Positions 15,863 through 24,641 of a stretch of 64,000 bases of DNA are shown here, in pieces. Under the pieces are notes generated by a model. That model was not told the origin of the DNA. It saw only the letters and a program-made list of their open reading frames with translations, and ran no database searches. Each line of letters opens with the position of its first letter. The stretch's first letter is position 1. A program made the translations under genes and the position numbers. The stretch lies in assembly GCF_003815015.1 (NCBI RefSeq), contig NZ_RKRE01000002.1, positions 186,001 to 250,000 of the forward strand. Reading direction: 5' to 3'. Origin of the DNA: Thermodesulfitimonas autotrophica. Lineage in GTDB: Bacteria; Bacillota; Desulfotomaculia; Desulfotomaculales; Ammonificaceae.

Positions 15863-17934
15863 TGGTGCAGGACTTTTTACTCGAAATCGGCACCGAAGAA
15901 ATACCGGCCCGCTTTCTGCCCGGCACGCTGGTCGAGTTGCGGGAAAAAGCGGTTTCTCTGCTGAACGAGGCGCGTCTGCCTCACGGCCCCGTCCGCAGCT
16001 ACGGCACGCCCAGGCGCCTCGTTCTTCTCGTAGAGCAAGTCGCCAGCAAACAGGAAACAGCGGTGGAAGAAATCAAGGGCCCGCCTTTAAGCGCCGCCTA
16101 CGACGCTTCCGGCCAGCCGACGAAAGCCGCCCTCGGCTTCGCCCGCAGCCAGGGTGTTCCGGTGGAAAAGCTCGTGGTGCGACAGGTCGGCAAGACCGCG
16201 TACCTCTTCGCCGTCAAGGAAAAACCGGGACGCGAAGCAACAGTAGTCCTGGCGGAGCTATGCCCCCGCCTGATCAGGAGCCTCAGCTTCCAGAAACCGA
16301 TGCGCTGGGGCGACAAGGAACTCCGCTTCGTGCGCCCAATCAGGTGGCTGGTGGCCCTTTACGGCGACACGGTGGTGGCGTTTTCCCTCGACGGTCTGGA
16401 GTCCGGGCGCGTCTCCCAGGGGCACCGTTTCTTAAGCGCCGGCCCGGTCTGCATAGCCAATCCTGCTGAATATTTCACGCGGATGGAAGCCGCCCGCGTG
16501 ATCGTCGATTCCGCCGTGCGGCAGCGGCTGATCAGCGAGCAGATAGAGCGGCTGGCCGCAGCCGAAGGAGGCGTGGTGCCGCCCGACGCCGAACTCCTCG
16601 AAGAGGTCGTCAACCTGGTGGAGCACCCCACCGCCTTCTGCGGCACCTTCCCGGAAAAGTATCTGGAACTGCCGCGGGCAGTGCTCGTAACGGTAATGCG
16701 GGAGCACCAGCGCTTCTTCCCCGTCTGTGACCGGGACGGGCGTCTTCTCCCCCGTTTCATCGCCGTGCATAACAGCGCGCCCGAACACACGGCGACTATC
16801 AGGCGCGGCAACGAACAGGTGCTCCGAGCGCGTCTCGCCGACGCCGCTTTTTTCTACCGCGAGGACCTCGCCACCCCGCTCGCCGACCGGATCGAAGGGC
16901 TGAAAAAGGTCGTCTACCAGGAGGAGTTGGGCACCCTCTACGACAAAACGGAACGGCTCTGCGCCCTGGTTGCCCACCTTGCCGGTGCGGCCGGGCTCGG
17001 GCATGATGACCGGGCCGCCCTCTTCCGGGCCGCTTACCTTGCCAAGGCCGACCTTCTCACGAACATGGTTTACGAGTTCCCCGAGCTCCAGGGGGTTATG
17101 GGGCAGGAATATGCCCGCAAAAACGGCGAGCCCGAAGCGGTAGCGGTAGCGCTTTACGAACAGTACCTCCCGCGCTTCGCCGGTGATTCCTTGCCGCAGA
17201 CCGCCGCCGGGCGTCTCCTCAGTATCGCGGACAAGCTGGATAACCTGGTAGGCTGCTTCGGCCTCGGCCTTATCCCTACCGGATCCCAGGACCCCTACGC
17301 CCTGCGGCGGCAGGCGCTCGGCATCTGCCAGATCATCATTGCGGGAAAGCTGCACCTCTCCTTCCGCGCCATGGTCGACCTCGCCTACCGGGAATACGGC
17401 GGGAAGCTCAAAAACGAACCCGCTCAAGTTTTCGCGGAACTCGCCGACTTCTTTAAACAGCGACTCCGCGGCATCTTTGGCGAGCGGGGCATCGCCCCCG
17501 AGGTTACCGAGGCGGTCCTGGCTGCCGGCATAGACGACCTCTACGCCGCCTACCTTAGAGCGGCAGCCCTGCATGAGTTCCGCCGTGACCGCCGCTTCGG
17601 CGATCTCTATACGGCCTATACGCGCGCGGCCAATCTATCCCGGACGGCGCCCGCGCGCGAGCCTGATCCCGCCCACTTCACCGATCCGGCAGAAAGAGAG
17701 CTTTACGCGGCGGTCCAGGCCCTCCGGGAAAAGATCAAACCCAAGCTCGCAACCCATAATTACCGTTCCGCTCTTGAAGAGCTCTGCGCGCTGCGGCCAC
17801 CCGTAGATATCTTTTTCGATGCCGTGCTGGTGATGGATGAAAACCCCGTGCTCCGGGAGAACCGGCTCGCTTTGCTGCGCGCCGCAGCGGATCTCGTTCG
17901 GGGGATAGCCGACCTGGCAAAGATTTCTATCTAA
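15862..17934 (+). CDS. glyS: glycyl-tRNA synthetase beta subunit
   Basis: A 690-residue beta subunit needed for tRNA-Gly binding. Features: FLLEIGTEEIPARFLPG at the N-terminus, RSLSFQKPMRWG, EHQRFFPV, the HD-like AYLAKADLLTNMVYEFPELQG, GSQDPYALRRQA, and a C-terminal ALRP-type anticodon-binding domain ending in VDIFFDAVLVMDEN. The ATG at 15862 overlaps the glyQ stop by one base, and GAGGGGG lies ~10 nt upstream. Confidence 0.96.
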   Translation: MVQDFLLEIGTEEIPARFLPGTLVELREKAVSLLNEARLPHGPVRSYGTPRRLVLLVEQVASKQETAVEEIKGPPLSAAYDASGQPTKAALGFARSQGVPVEKLVVRQVGKTAYLFAVKEKPGREATVVLAELCPRLIRSLSFQKPMRWGDKELRFVRPIRWLVALYGDTVVAFSLDGLESGRVSQGHRFLSAGPVCIANPAEYFTRMEAARVIVDSAVRQRLISEQIERLAAAEGGVVPPDAELLEEVVNLVEHPTAFCGTFPEKYLELPRAVLVTVMREHQRFFPVCDRDGRLLPRFIAVHNSAPEHTATIRRGNEQVLRARLADAAFFYREDLATPLADRIEGLKKVVYQEELGTLYDKTERLCALVAHLAGAAGLGHDDRAALFRAAYLAKADLLTNMVYEFPELQGVMGQEYARKNGEPEAVAVALYEQYLPRFAGDSLPQTAAGRLLSIADKLDNLVGCFGLGLIPTGSQDPYALRRQALGICQIIIAGKLHLSFRAMVDLAYREYGGKLKNEPAQVFAELADFFKQRLRGIFGERGIAPEVTEAVLAAGIDDLYAAYLRAAALHEFRRDRRFGDLYTAYTRAANLSRTAPAREPDPAHFTDPAERELYAAVQALREKIKPKLATHNYRSALEELCALRPPVDIFFDAVLVMDENPVLRENRLALLRAAADLVRGIADLAKISI

Positions 17935-18019
17935 GAAAGTGCCGGCCGCCGGCAGGAAAAAAACAGTATGGCAGAGTATTAGAAATAGTGTGTGTTTTTT
18001 CCGTCTCGGACAGAATTAA

Positions 18020-18030
18020 TGTGTCATAAA
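18020..18030 (+). promoter_or_regulatory. candidate CcpN-type operator
   Basis: TGTGTCATAAA matches 10 of 11 positions of the CcpN consensus I recall from Bacillus (TRTGHYATAYW). It lies ~90 nt upstream of the ccpN-like gene, which would imply autoregulation. Confidence 0.3.
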
Positions 18031-18106
18031 AGGGCGGACCGGCACGTATATTTGGGCTGACCCCGCAGTGTTGCTGGTTTGCTGTTTAGGAAAAGGGGGG
18101 GTCTTC

Positions 18107-18739
18107 CTGGAGCTGACCCAGCGGCAGCAAACCATCCTGGGAATTGTAAAGTCCGAAGGACCGATAACCAGCGAACAGATTGCCGACCGTTTAAAGCTCA
18201 CCCGGGCCACCCTACGCTCCGACCTCGCCATTCTTACCATGGCGGGGCTCATTGAGGCACGGCCGCGGGTGGGTTATTATTACAGCGGCAAGTCGCCGCA
18301 CGAAGTAGTAGCGGCCAAAATTCGCCGCTTCAAGGTCGGTGAACTGCAGTCCCGGCCGGTGGTAGTTGGCGAAGCAACCTCGATTCACGACGCGATCATC
18401 ACCCTTTTCCTGGAGGACGTAGGTACCCTCTTTGTTGCCCGCGAAGGAGGAATCCTGGAGGGAGTGGTTTCGCGGAAGGACCTTCTTAAAATAGCTTTCG
18501 GCACCGGAGACATCCGCAACCTACCGGTAGGCGTCATCATGACCCGCATGCCGAACATCATCACCACTTCACCTGAGGAGCCCGCGTGGGAAGCCGCCCG
18601 GAAATTGGTGCTCCACGAGGTGGACGCCCTTCCGGTGGTCGAGCCCGTCGCCGACAACAAAAACGAACTGCGCGTAGTGGGCCGGTTTAGCAAAACAACA
18701 GTGGCCCGGCTCTTTGTAGAAATAGGAGAAAGGCGGTAG
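18107..18739 (+). CDS. ccpN: CcpN-like HTH-CBS transcriptional repressor
   Basis: A 210-residue regulator. The N-terminal winged helix reads [13 protein letters not shown] ... [29 protein letters not shown], almost identical in layout to Bacillus CcpN, which represses gluconeogenic genes. Two CBS domains follow ([24 protein letters not shown] and [11 protein letters not shown] blocks), which probably sense nucleotides. The start is uncertain: family alignment and a run of AAAAGGGGGGG point to CTG at 18107, while GTG 18068 and TTG 18071 are in frame but lack a ribosome binding site. Next downstream is the PEP synthase regulator, as in Bacillus ccpN-yqfL. Confidence 0.9.
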   Translation: MELTQRQQTILGIVKSEGPITSEQIADRLKLTRATLRSDLAILTMAGLIEARPRVGYYYSGKSPHEVVAAKIRRFKVGELQSRPVVVGEATSIHDAIITLFLEDVGTLFVAREGGILEGVVSRKDLLKIAFGTGDIRNLPVGVIMTRMPNIITTSPEEPAWEAARKLVLHEVDALPVVEPVADNKNELRVVGRFSKTTVARLFVEIGERR

Positions 18740-18746
18740 AGAAGCC

Positions 18747-19574
18747 TTGTCACCTTTGGAAACCGGCAGGCACCCGGTAATCTACATCATCTCCGACTCC
18801 ATCGGGGAAACAGCCGAGCTTGTAGGCCGGGCGGCAGCCAGTCAGTTCGACTCCGGAAACGCCGAGATTCGCAGAGTACCCTACGTTACTCACCCGGAAG
18901 AGATTCCCGAAATCGTGGCGCAGGCTGCGCGCGACGCAGGAATCATCATCTTCACCCTGGTAATGCCCCACCTGCGCGAGATGCTCTTGAAAGAGGCGCA
19001 CCGCCACGGCCTGCCAGCAGTGGACATCCTGGGGCCGGTGCTCGAAGCGCTGGAGGGAGTTACGGGACGCAAGCCGCGCTTCGAACCGGGGCTCATGCGG
19101 AAGGTCGACGAGGAGTACTTTCGCCGGGTAGAAGCGATCGAATTCGCCGTCAAGTACGACGACGGCAAAGACCCGCGCGGCATAACCGAAGCCGATATCG
19201 TTGTGCTGGGGGTTTCCCGCACGGGCAAAACGCCGCTCTGCATGTATCTCGCCCACAAGCGCATCAAAGCGGCGAACATCCCGCTCGTTCCGGAGGTCCC
19301 GGTCCCGCCAGAAGTTTTCTCGCTCCCGCTCAACCAGGTCGTGGGGTTGACCATCCAACACGACTACCTTGTTACCATCCGGCGGGAAAGATTAAAAACC
19401 CTCGGGTTACCCGCTGAAGCGGAATACGCGAGTAAAGAGCGCGTAGAAAAAGAGCTGGCCTACGCCGAGGAGGTGATGCGCCGGATTGGTTGCGCCGTCA
19501 TCGACGTGACGGGCAAAGCGGTTGAAGAAACGGCAAGCAAGGTGCTGGAAATCTATTACCGGGGGCGACGGTAA
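18747..19574 (+). CDS. ppsR: PEP synthase / pyruvate phosphate dikinase regulatory protein (kinase-pyrophosphorylase)
   Basis: A 275-residue DUF299 protein. These enzymes inactivate PEP synthase or pyruvate phosphate dikinase by ADP-dependent threonine phosphorylation and reactivate it by phosphorolysis. Motifs: [18 protein letters not shown] at the N-terminus and the P-loop-like [16 protein letters not shown]. The start is TTG at 18747 after AGGAGAAAGGCGG, 8 nt after the ccpN-like stop. The target is probably the ppsA gene 46 nt downstream; no ppdK is present in the window. Confidence 0.93.
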   Translation: MSPLETGRHPVIYIISDSIGETAELVGRAAASQFDSGNAEIRRVPYVTHPEEIPEIVAQAARDAGIIIFTLVMPHLREMLLKEAHRHGLPAVDILGPVLEALEGVTGRKPRFEPGLMRKVDEEYFRRVEAIEFAVKYDDGKDPRGITEADIVVLGVSRTGKTPLCMYLAHKRIKAANIPLVPEVPVPPEVFSLPLNQVVGLTIQHDYLVTIRRERLKTLGLPAEAEYASKERVEKELAYAEEVMRRIGCAVIDVTGKAVEETASKVLEIYYRGRR

Positions 19575-19620
19575 CGTGATGCGCCCGGTCCTAATCGGCT
19601 GATACAAGGAGAGTGAAAAA

Positions 19621-21975
19621 ATGGCCCTAAGATTTATCAGATGGTTCAGGGAACTCGGTAAAGGGGATGTGGGGCTTGTCGGCGGCAAGGGTGCCAACTT
19701 GGGGGAATTGACGCAGGCCGGCATTCCGGTACCACCTGGTTTTTGCGTAACCGCGGAGGCCTACAAGTACTTTATCGAAAAGACCGGCCTGGCACCCAAA
19801 ATTATGGAAATCATCAGGCAGACCGACGCGAACAATTTAGAGCAGCTCATGGAGAACACCGCCCGGATCCGGGATCTCATCCGCAACACCCCGGTCCCGC
19901 CGGAGATTGCGGCAGAAATAACGGCCGCCTACGAAGAACTCGCTGCTGGCGGCACGCCGCCCAAAGTGGCCGTCCGCAGCTCCGCTACCGCCGAGGACCT
20001 TCCCGAAGCCTCCTTCGCCGGGCAGCAGGATACCTACCTCAACGTGGTAGGCACGGAGGACGTAATTGAGCACGTCCGGCGCTGCTGGGCTTCGCTCTGG
20101 ACGGCCCGCGCGACTGCCTACCGGCAGGCGCAGGGTTTTGACCACACCACCGTTTACCTGAGCGCGGTGGTTCAGAAGATGATTCAGTCCGAACGGTCGG
20201 GTGTCGCCTTCACCGCCAACCCGGTTAGCGGCAACAGACAGGAGATGATGATCAACGCCAGCTGGGGGCTCGGGGAAGCGATCGTCGCCGGAAAAGTGAC
20301 CCCCGACGAGTACATCGTAGAAAAATCGCCGCGCCGGATCACCAACAAGGTGGTGGCAGCCAAGACCGTGATGATCGTCGCCGACCCGAACGCCGCCGGC
20401 GGGACGATCGAGGTTGAAGTAGCCAAGCATCTGGGTCGCGAGTACGTCGAAAAGCAGTGCCTGACCGACGAGGAGATCCTCACCCTTGCTGACCTACTGG
20501 TTAAAGTGGAGACCCATTACGGCTCCCCGCAGGATATCGAATGGGGCTACGAAAACGGGGCCTTTTACATCTTGCAGTCCCGGCCCATTACCACCCTGGA
20601 CAAGGAAAAACCGCAACCGGCACCCAGGGAAACAACCAAGGTGACCGAAGCGAAGGTTCTCGTCAAGGGAATGGCCGCCTCTCCCGGGATGGCCACCGGG
20701 AAAGTCGTCCTGGTGAAAAACTTCAACGACATTACCCGCGTCCAAGAAGGAACGGTTCTGGTAACGGTTATGACCAACCCGGATATGGTCCCCGCAATGA
20801 AACGCGCAGCGGCGATCGTAACCGACGAGGGAGGCCGGACCTGCCACGCCGCTATCGTTTCCCGGGAATTAGGCATCCCCTGCATCGTCGGTACCAAGAA
20901 CGCCACCGAGTTACTCGCCGAGGGCATGGAGGTGACGGTTGACGCCTCCCGGGGCGTCGTTTACGAGGGACGGGTGGCTATGGAAGATAAAGCACCGGCC
21001 GCACCCCAGGCCGGAGGCACGGTGGTGCAGGGTGCCCTCTGGCGGGAGATCGCCCCGGTCACCGGCACCAAGATCTACATGAACTTAGGAGAACCGGAAG
21101 CCATCGCCCGCTACAAGGACCTGCCTTTCGACGGCATCGGGCTCATGCGGACCGAATTCATTTTTACCGACCACATCGGCGCCCACCCGATCTACCTCCT
21201 GCGCACGGGACAGGCCGACTTCTTTATCGAGCGTCTGGCGGAGGGCATTGCTAAGGTTGCCCAGGCGATCTACCCCCGGCCGGTGGTGGTCCGCTTTAGC
21301 GACTTCCGGACCAACGAGTTTCGGGGCCTCAAAGGAGGAGAAGAGGTCGAGCCGGTGGAAAACAACCCGATGATCGGCTGGCGGGGCGTTTCCCGGTACA
21401 TTTCGCCAGAGTACGAAGCGGGTTTTAGGCTCGAGTGCCGCGCCATGCGTAAAGTGCGGGAGGAATTTGGCCTGCACAATGTGTGGGCGATGCTGCCCTT
21501 CGTACGGACAACCTGGGAGGTCAGGCGGGTCCTCGGTATTATGGCCGACGAAGGCCTCTCCCCCAACTTAAATTTCAAGGTCTGGATCATGGCGGAGGTC
21601 CCGGCAGTTATCTTCCTTGCCGACGAGTTCAGCCCTCTGGTTGACGGCTTCAGCATCGGGTCCAACGACCTCACGCAGCTGATCCTCGGCGCCGACCGGG
21701 ATTCCGGCGTCCTCGACAACATGGGCTACTTCGACGAACGGAACCCGGCGGTCACCCGGGCGATCAGCCACCTAATTGAAGTCGCGCACCGGCACGGAAA
21801 GACCGTTTCCATTTGCGGCCAGGGGCCTTCGGTTTATCCCGAACTAACCGAATTCCTTGTCCGCAACGGCATTGACAGCATCAGCGTGAACCCGGATACC
21901 GTAGCCAACACGCGGCGGCTGGTAGCCTGCGTCGAGCAGAAAATCATCCTCGAGGCGCTGCGGCAACGGAAATAA
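19621..21975 (+). CDS. ppsA: phosphoenolpyruvate synthase
   Basis: A 784-residue enzyme converting pyruvate, ATP and water to PEP, AMP and phosphate, for gluconeogenesis from acetyl-CoA-derived pyruvate. Order: an ATP-grasp domain (GGKGANLGELTQAGIPVPPGF; RSSATAEDLPEASFAGQQ), a central phosphohistidine domain with DEGGRTCHAAIVSRELG, and a C-terminal PEP-utilising TIM barrel (GLMRTEFI, SIGSNDLTQLILG, CGQGPS). The Thr before Cys-His is the residue targeted by PEP synthase regulators. The ATG follows AGGAGAGTG. A perfect terminator hairpin follows. Confidence 0.95.
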   Translation: MALRFIRWFRELGKGDVGLVGGKGANLGELTQAGIPVPPGFCVTAEAYKYFIEKTGLAPKIMEIIRQTDANNLEQLMENTARIRDLIRNTPVPPEIAAEITAAYEELAAGGTPPKVAVRSSATAEDLPEASFAGQQDTYLNVVGTEDVIEHVRRCWASLWTARATAYRQAQGFDHTTVYLSAVVQKMIQSERSGVAFTANPVSGNRQEMMINASWGLGEAIVAGKVTPDEYIVEKSPRRITNKVVAAKTVMIVADPNAAGGTIEVEVAKHLGREYVEKQCLTDEEILTLADLLVKVETHYGSPQDIEWGYENGAFYILQSRPITTLDKEKPQPAPRETTKVTEAKVLVKGMAASPGMATGKVVLVKNFNDITRVQEGTVLVTVMTNPDMVPAMKRAAAIVTDEGGRTCHAAIVSRELGIPCIVGTKNATELLAEGMEVTVDASRGVVYEGRVAMEDKAPAAPQAGGTVVQGALWREIAPVTGTKIYMNLGEPEAIARYKDLPFDGIGLMRTEFIFTDHIGAHPIYLLRTGQADFFIERLAEGIAKVAQAIYPRPVVVRFSDFRTNEFRGLKGGEEVEPVENNPMIGWRGVSRYISPEYEAGFRLECRAMRKVREEFGLHNVWAMLPFVRTTWEVRRVLGIMADEGLSPNLNFKVWIMAEVPAVIFLADEFSPLVDGFSIGSNDLTQLILGADRDSGVLDNMGYFDERNPAVTRAISHLIEVAHRHGKTVSICGQGPSVYPELTEFLVRNGIDSISVNPDTVANTRRLVACVEQKIILEALRQRK

Positions 21976-21997
21976 TGCCACGATACGGCGCAAAAGC

Positions 21998-22029
21998 GGG
22001 GGTTGCCAGCGGGCAACCCCCTATTTATT
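21998..22029 (+). terminator. rho-independent terminator after ppsA
   Basis: A perfect 10-bp stem, GGGGGTTGCC (21998-22007) and GGCAACCCCC (22012-22021), with loop AGCG, then TATTTATT. Confidence 0.85.
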
Positions 22030-22053
22030 CTATTAGGGGGGTAAAAATTAATC

Positions 22054-22629
22054 ATGGATACGCTGCGTCTTTTCTGGGCCGTCACCTTCCCGGAGGAAAT
22101 CCGGGATAAAATCGCCGGCGTGCAGGCGGCCTTCCGGAAACTGCCGCTCAACGTCAAGTGGGTCGAAACCGAGAACCTGCACCTCACCATTCGCTTTATC
22201 GGGGCGACGGATAAGGCCCTGGTCGAGCCGCTTCTATCAACCACAAAAGGACGCCTTGCCGAAATTAACGCCTTCCCCCTCTTCCTGCGGCGGGTCGGCG
22301 TTTTCCCTTCCTTGAAAGCGCCGCGCGTCCTCTGGGTAGGGGTCGAGGAAACCGCCTCCCTGCTCCATCTGTACCGCCTCGTGGAGGAAGCGGTCCGCTC
22401 CTTCGGCTTTCCGCCTGACGCGAAGCGGTTTTCGCCCCACGTAACGCTCGGACGCTTCCGCACCGGCGCGAACGGCGCGCTGCTACGGCAGGCGATGGGC
22501 GAGATGGGGGACGTGGAACTCGGTAAATTTGAGGTTGGCGGCATTGAGTTGATCGCCAGCGAGCTCAAGCTGAGCGGGCCGGTTTATTCACCGGTCGGAC
22601 GCATTGATTTTGGCTGCGCTTCTGGTTAA
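22054..22629 (+). CDS. thpR: RNA 2',3'-cyclic phosphodiesterase (2H/LigT family)
   Basis: A 191-residue 2H phosphoesterase. Both catalytic HxTx motifs are visible: HLTI near residue 47 and HVTL near residue 130, with FWAV at the N-terminus. Family members open 2',3'-cyclic phosphates on RNA ends; the physiological substrate is not known. The ATG follows AGGGGGGT. It stands alone between ppsA and a flavoprotein gene. Confidence 0.92.
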   Translation: MDTLRLFWAVTFPEEIRDKIAGVQAAFRKLPLNVKWVETENLHLTIRFIGATDKALVEPLLSTTKGRLAEINAFPLFLRRVGVFPSLKAPRVLWVGVEETASLLHLYRLVEEAVRSFGFPPDAKRFSPHVTLGRFRTGANGALLRQAMGEMGDVELGKFEVGGIELIASELKLSGPVYSPVGRIDFGCASG

Positions 22630-22680
22630 ACCCGGAAGCCCGGCAACGTATAATTTTCAAAAGGAGGTAGACGAAAATCA

Positions 22681-23274
22681 GTGTTGATTATCGGCCTGAA
22701 CGGCAGTCCCCGCCCCGACGGGGGCACCGCCCGGCTTTTGCAAACAGCGCTCGCCGCAGCCGCAGCGGCAGGCGCCCAAACACTCCTGCTGCACGCGGTT
22801 GAGGGGCTAAAGGGGCAAAAGGTTCCCTTTTGCCTCCACTGCTCCTCTCCCTGTTCGGGTGAGTGTTACAAAGACACCCGCCTTGCAGAGTTTTTCAACC
22901 TCCTGTGCCGGGCGGACGGGCTCCTTCTCGGAAGCCCGGTCTATTTCGGCACGGTATCCGCTCCCCTTAAAGCATTCTGGGATAAAACCCGCAAGCTCAG
23001 GAAAGAAAAAATGCTCCTCAACGTGGTAGGCGCCGGCGTAGTTTGCGGCGGCTCCCGGTTCGGCGGCCAGGAACCAACGCTTGAAACCCTGGCCGCAATG
23101 ATGCTCTGCCACGGCATGACCGTCGTGGGCGACGGCCACTACGATGCTGACCCCGGACACCTCGGGGCCTGCATCCGGTACGGAGAGGAAGATGACGGCT
23201 TCGAGCGGGCGAAAATCTTAGGGCAGCGTGTTGCGGAGGTGGCCTGGGCCACACAGCACCTTCGCAAGCGGTGA
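22681..23274 (+). CDS. flavodoxin-fold NAD(P)H-dependent oxidoreductase
   Basis: A 197-residue FMN-binding protein of the NADPH-dependent FMN reductase/iron-sulfur flavoprotein group. Signatures: IGLNGSPRPDGGTARLL (phosphate loop), GLLLGSPVYFGTVSAPLKAFWD, and CLHCSSPCSGEC between them, in the position where iron-sulfur flavoproteins carry Fe-S ligands. Whether it binds a cluster is not certain from spacing. The start is GTG at 22681 after AAGGAGGT. It is followed by a terminator. Confidence 0.85.
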   Translation: MLIIGLNGSPRPDGGTARLLQTALAAAAAAGAQTLLLHAVEGLKGQKVPFCLHCSSPCSGECYKDTRLAEFFNLLCRADGLLLGSPVYFGTVSAPLKAFWDKTRKLRKEKMLLNVVGAGVVCGGSRFGGQEPTLETLAAMMLCHGMTVVGDGHYDADPGHLGACIRYGEEDDGFERAKILGQRVAEVAWATQHLRKR

Positions 23275-23300
23275 GGCACCTTCACCGTCTTAGTTTGCGC

Positions 23301-23331
23301 AGCCCGGCAAGCCCTTGACCGGGCTTTTTTA
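23301..23331 (+). terminator. rho-independent terminator
   Basis: AGCCCGG (23301-23307) and CCGGGCT (23319-23325), followed by six T. Confidence 0.88.
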
Positions 23332-23533
23332 TCCAGTTAAACTAAAGTAATTCGGTTTAAAGAAAAAAGAAAGGCGTCCAGGAGGAGTACCCCGTGCGGG
23401 CTTTCCGGTCCGTACCAGCGGCGGAATGAAAATGGGCGGCGCTGCCTGTTTTCAGCTTCAAGTGAACGTACGAACAGGCGGTAACAGCCGCCGGTATTAG
23501 CAATAACTGGTCATCTTCACGGAGGTTGAGAGC

Positions 23534-24532
23534 GTGCGGTTACGCGAATATACGGAAGAGCTCGAGGAGCGTCTCCTTTCGCCCTACGCGTGCCGGAGCC
23601 GCTTCACGAAGGGGAGACAAAAGCCCGAAGAGCCGTGTACCATCCGCACCGCCTTCCAGCGGGACCGGGACCGGATCATTCACAGCAAGAGCTTCCGGCG
23701 CCTCAAACACAAGACGCAGGTTTTCATCATTCCTGAAGGAGACCATTACCGGACGCGCCTCACCCACACCCTGGAGGTCGCCCAGATCGCGCGAACCATC
23801 GCCCGGGCCCTGCGGTTAAACGAGGATCTGACCGAAGCCATCGCCCTTGGGCACGACCTCGGCCACACCCCCTTCGGCCACACCGGGGAAGATGCTCTGG
23901 CTGAAGTATTTCCGGGATTCAAGCATAATGAACAGAGCCTCCGCGTGGTGGATATCCTCGAGGGGGGCTGCGGGCTTAACCTAACTTTCGAGGTGCGGGA
24001 CGGAATCTTAAACCACACCGGCCCCAAGACACCGGCCACCCTGGAGGGCCAGGTGGTAAAAATAGCCGACCGTATCGCCTATATAAACCACGACATCGAC
24101 GACGCGCTTCGCGGCGGCATCCTTACAGAAACCGACCTGCCGCGCGATTGTCTGACGATTTTAGGTTTTCGGCACCGCGAGCGAATCAACACGATGGTTC
24201 TTGACCTGATCAAGGCAAGCTGGAACCAGCCGGAGATAAAAATGGGGCCGGAGGTACAGCACGCCATGGATAAGTTGCGCGCTTTTCTCTTCGAGCGGGT
24301 CTACACCGGTTCGGAAGCCAAGCGGGAGGAAGCCAAGGCGCGGCACGTCGTCCAGTATCTTTTTCAGTACCTGGTGGCCAATCCGGATGCCCTTCCCCCG
24401 GAATACCGCGAGCGCATCGAGGAATTTGGACGCGAGCGGGTAGTCTGCGATTACATTGCGGGGATGACGGATCGTTACGCAGTGGCACAGTTCGAGCGAC
24501 TTTTTATCCCGCGCGGCTTTCCTGCATTTTAA
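23534..24532 (+). CDS. dgt: deoxyguanosinetriphosphate triphosphohydrolase-like protein
   Basis: A 332-residue HD-domain dNTP triphosphohydrolase. Motifs: RDRDRIIHSKSFRRLKHKTQVF, TRLTHTLEVAQIART, the HD pair GHDLGHTPFGHTGE and FKHNEQSLRVV. The start is GTG at 23534 after CGGAGG. It sits directly before dnaG, as in many clostridia. The last codons and stop are part of an exact 20-bp tandem duplication (24515-24534 and 24535-24554). Confidence 0.94.
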   Translation: MRLREYTEELEERLLSPYACRSRFTKGRQKPEEPCTIRTAFQRDRDRIIHSKSFRRLKHKTQVFIIPEGDHYRTRLTHTLEVAQIARTIARALRLNEDLTEAIALGHDLGHTPFGHTGEDALAEVFPGFKHNEQSLRVVDILEGGCGLNLTFEVRDGILNHTGPKTPATLEGQVVKIADRIAYINHDIDDALRGGILTETDLPRDCLTILGFRHRERINTMVLDLIKASWNQPEIKMGPEVQHAMDKLRAFLFERVYTGSEAKREEAKARHVVQYLFQYLVANPDALPPEYRERIEEFGRERVVCDYIAGMTDRYAVAQFERLFIPRGFPAF

Positions 24533-24554
24533 AAGGCTTTCCTGCATTTTAAAA
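24515..24554 (+). repeat. exact 20-bp tandem duplication at the dgt stop codon
   Basis: GGCTTTCCTGCATTTTAAAA occurs twice in direct succession. The first copy encodes the last dgt residues and its TAA stop; the second is untranslated. Confidence 0.95.
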
Positions 24555-24641
24555 ATTGTCGCTTTAGGGGAGGAAAATCTGACCGGGTAACGAATATATA
24601 CTTCGGGTGGCCGCTCTGCCCCGCATTTGGTGGTGGTAAGA

